Shown here: in pieces, positions 6,091 to 6,424 of the stretch | Position numbering within the stretch: position 1 is the stretch's first letter | Layout: each line of letters begins with the position of its first letter | Assembly: GCA_009704225.1 (NCBI GenBank) | Contig: WLEN01000040.1 | Coordinates: 1 to 6,424, forward strand | Reading direction: 5' to 3' | Source of the DNA: Actinomycetota bacterium | GTDB taxonomy: Bacteria; Actinomycetota; Actinomycetes; Actinomycetales; Microbacteriaceae | DNA: 6,424 nucleotides | The notes under the pieces: generated by a model | Told to the model about the DNA's origin: nothing | Database searches by the model: none | Seen by the model: only the letters and a program-made list of their open reading frames with translations | Translations under genes and position numbers: made by a program

Positions 6091-6424
6091 ATGGTAACAA
6101 TTGAAATTCTTGTAATGGTGGCGTCCTTCGTGGCCGTCATCGCTGTGGGTGTGACATTTTTGTTTTTCCGGTCGTTCCGGAAGCGCCGCAGCAATTCCCC
6201 ATCCGACGAATCATTGACCGACATGGCCTCGAGCCTCGTCAGCGTTTTGGCAACGGCCGGGTTTGTCGTGGACAGTTCACTCGCAGTGCTTCGCGCAACC
6301 AACTCTGCGATCGCTCTCGGATTGGTATCGGGTCGCGTCATCCGTAGCAACGAAATTAGAAGGCTCGTCCGCCACGCCAAGGACTCCGATTCGACGCACG
6401 AGGTCGAGTTCGAACTAACGCTCG
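6091..6424 (+). CDS. senX3: SenX3-like sensor histidine kinase, N-terminal part
   Basis: This frame opens with ATG at 6091 and runs without a stop through the right edge, giving 111 residues. There is one hydrophobic segment (about 5-26), then a basic stretch FRSFRKRRS (26-34), placing the rest in the cytoplasm. After that comes a PAS-like region with VLATAGFVVDSSLAVLRATNSAIALGLVSGR (52-82), ending in EVEFELTL (104-111). From memory, Mycobacterium SenX3 has a similar single segment and the matching elements LGLVRDRQL and VEFDLSP at equivalent places. The DHp and ATPase domains would lie beyond the window. SenX3 kinases sense phosphate state through PstSCAB and PhoU and phosphorylate RegX3. 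Being divergent from phoU supports the assignment. A close PhoR-type kinase is the alternative. Confidence 0.8.
   Translation, partial: MVTIEILVMVASFVAVIAVGVTFLFFRSFRKRRSNSPSDESLTDMASSLVSVLATAGFVVDSSLAVLRATNSAIALGLVSGRVIRSNEIRRLVRHAKDSDSTHEVEFELTL

Noticed and set aside
5949..6380. 144-codon in-frame extension upstream of phoU
   Set aside because: It is antisense to the kinase gene, has no PhoU-like content, and phoU has a strong ribosome site at 5954-5960 giving the usual 219-residue length.

Overview
The window holds a high-affinity phosphate uptake and phosphate-sensing locus from an actinobacterium. Supporting signs are a PhoU that resembles mycobacterial PhoY, an actinobacterial type of PstA with extra N-terminal membrane segments, and the start of a SenX3-like sensor kinase. 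The base composition looks moderately GC-rich by eye (not computed), and the genes are packed tightly. This would fit a small-genome member of Micrococcales such as Microbacteriaceae, but that placement is inference.

Left part (1-1231, plus strand): the C-terminal half of a DHA2-type (EmrB/QacA-like) drug/proton antiporter, cut by the window edge, followed 8 bp later by a complete 90-residue small GNAT acetyltransferase. The stop codon of the acetyltransferase directly abuts the stop codon of pstB on the other strand, so the two transcription units meet with no spacer.

Central part (1232-5158, minus strand, read right to left): pstS (phosphate-binding lipoprotein), pstC and pstA (permease subunits) and pstB (ATPase). 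pstC and pstA overlap by one base (TGATG), and pstA and pstB are 14 bp apart. pstS and pstC are separated by a 12-bp perfect hairpin without a strong U-run. It is a good candidate for an attenuator or mRNA-stabilising element that gives more PstS than permease.

Right part (5159-6424): phoU lies upstream of pstS on the same strand. The 130-bp gap holds a near-consensus PhoP-type half-site, a possible -10 box and a 9-bp inverted repeat. Divergent from phoU, across 142 bp, begins a SenX3-like membrane sensor kinase whose 3' part lies beyond the window. Its transcript may be leaderless. PstSCAB imports phosphate. PhoU is expected to link transporter activity to the kinase, and the kinase with an unseen response regulator would control these same promoters.

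No gene-free stretch exceeds 142 bp. I see no mobile element, CRISPR array, tRNA or rRNA. This is a recognisable phosphate regulon rather than a new system. The points worth a second look are regulatory.
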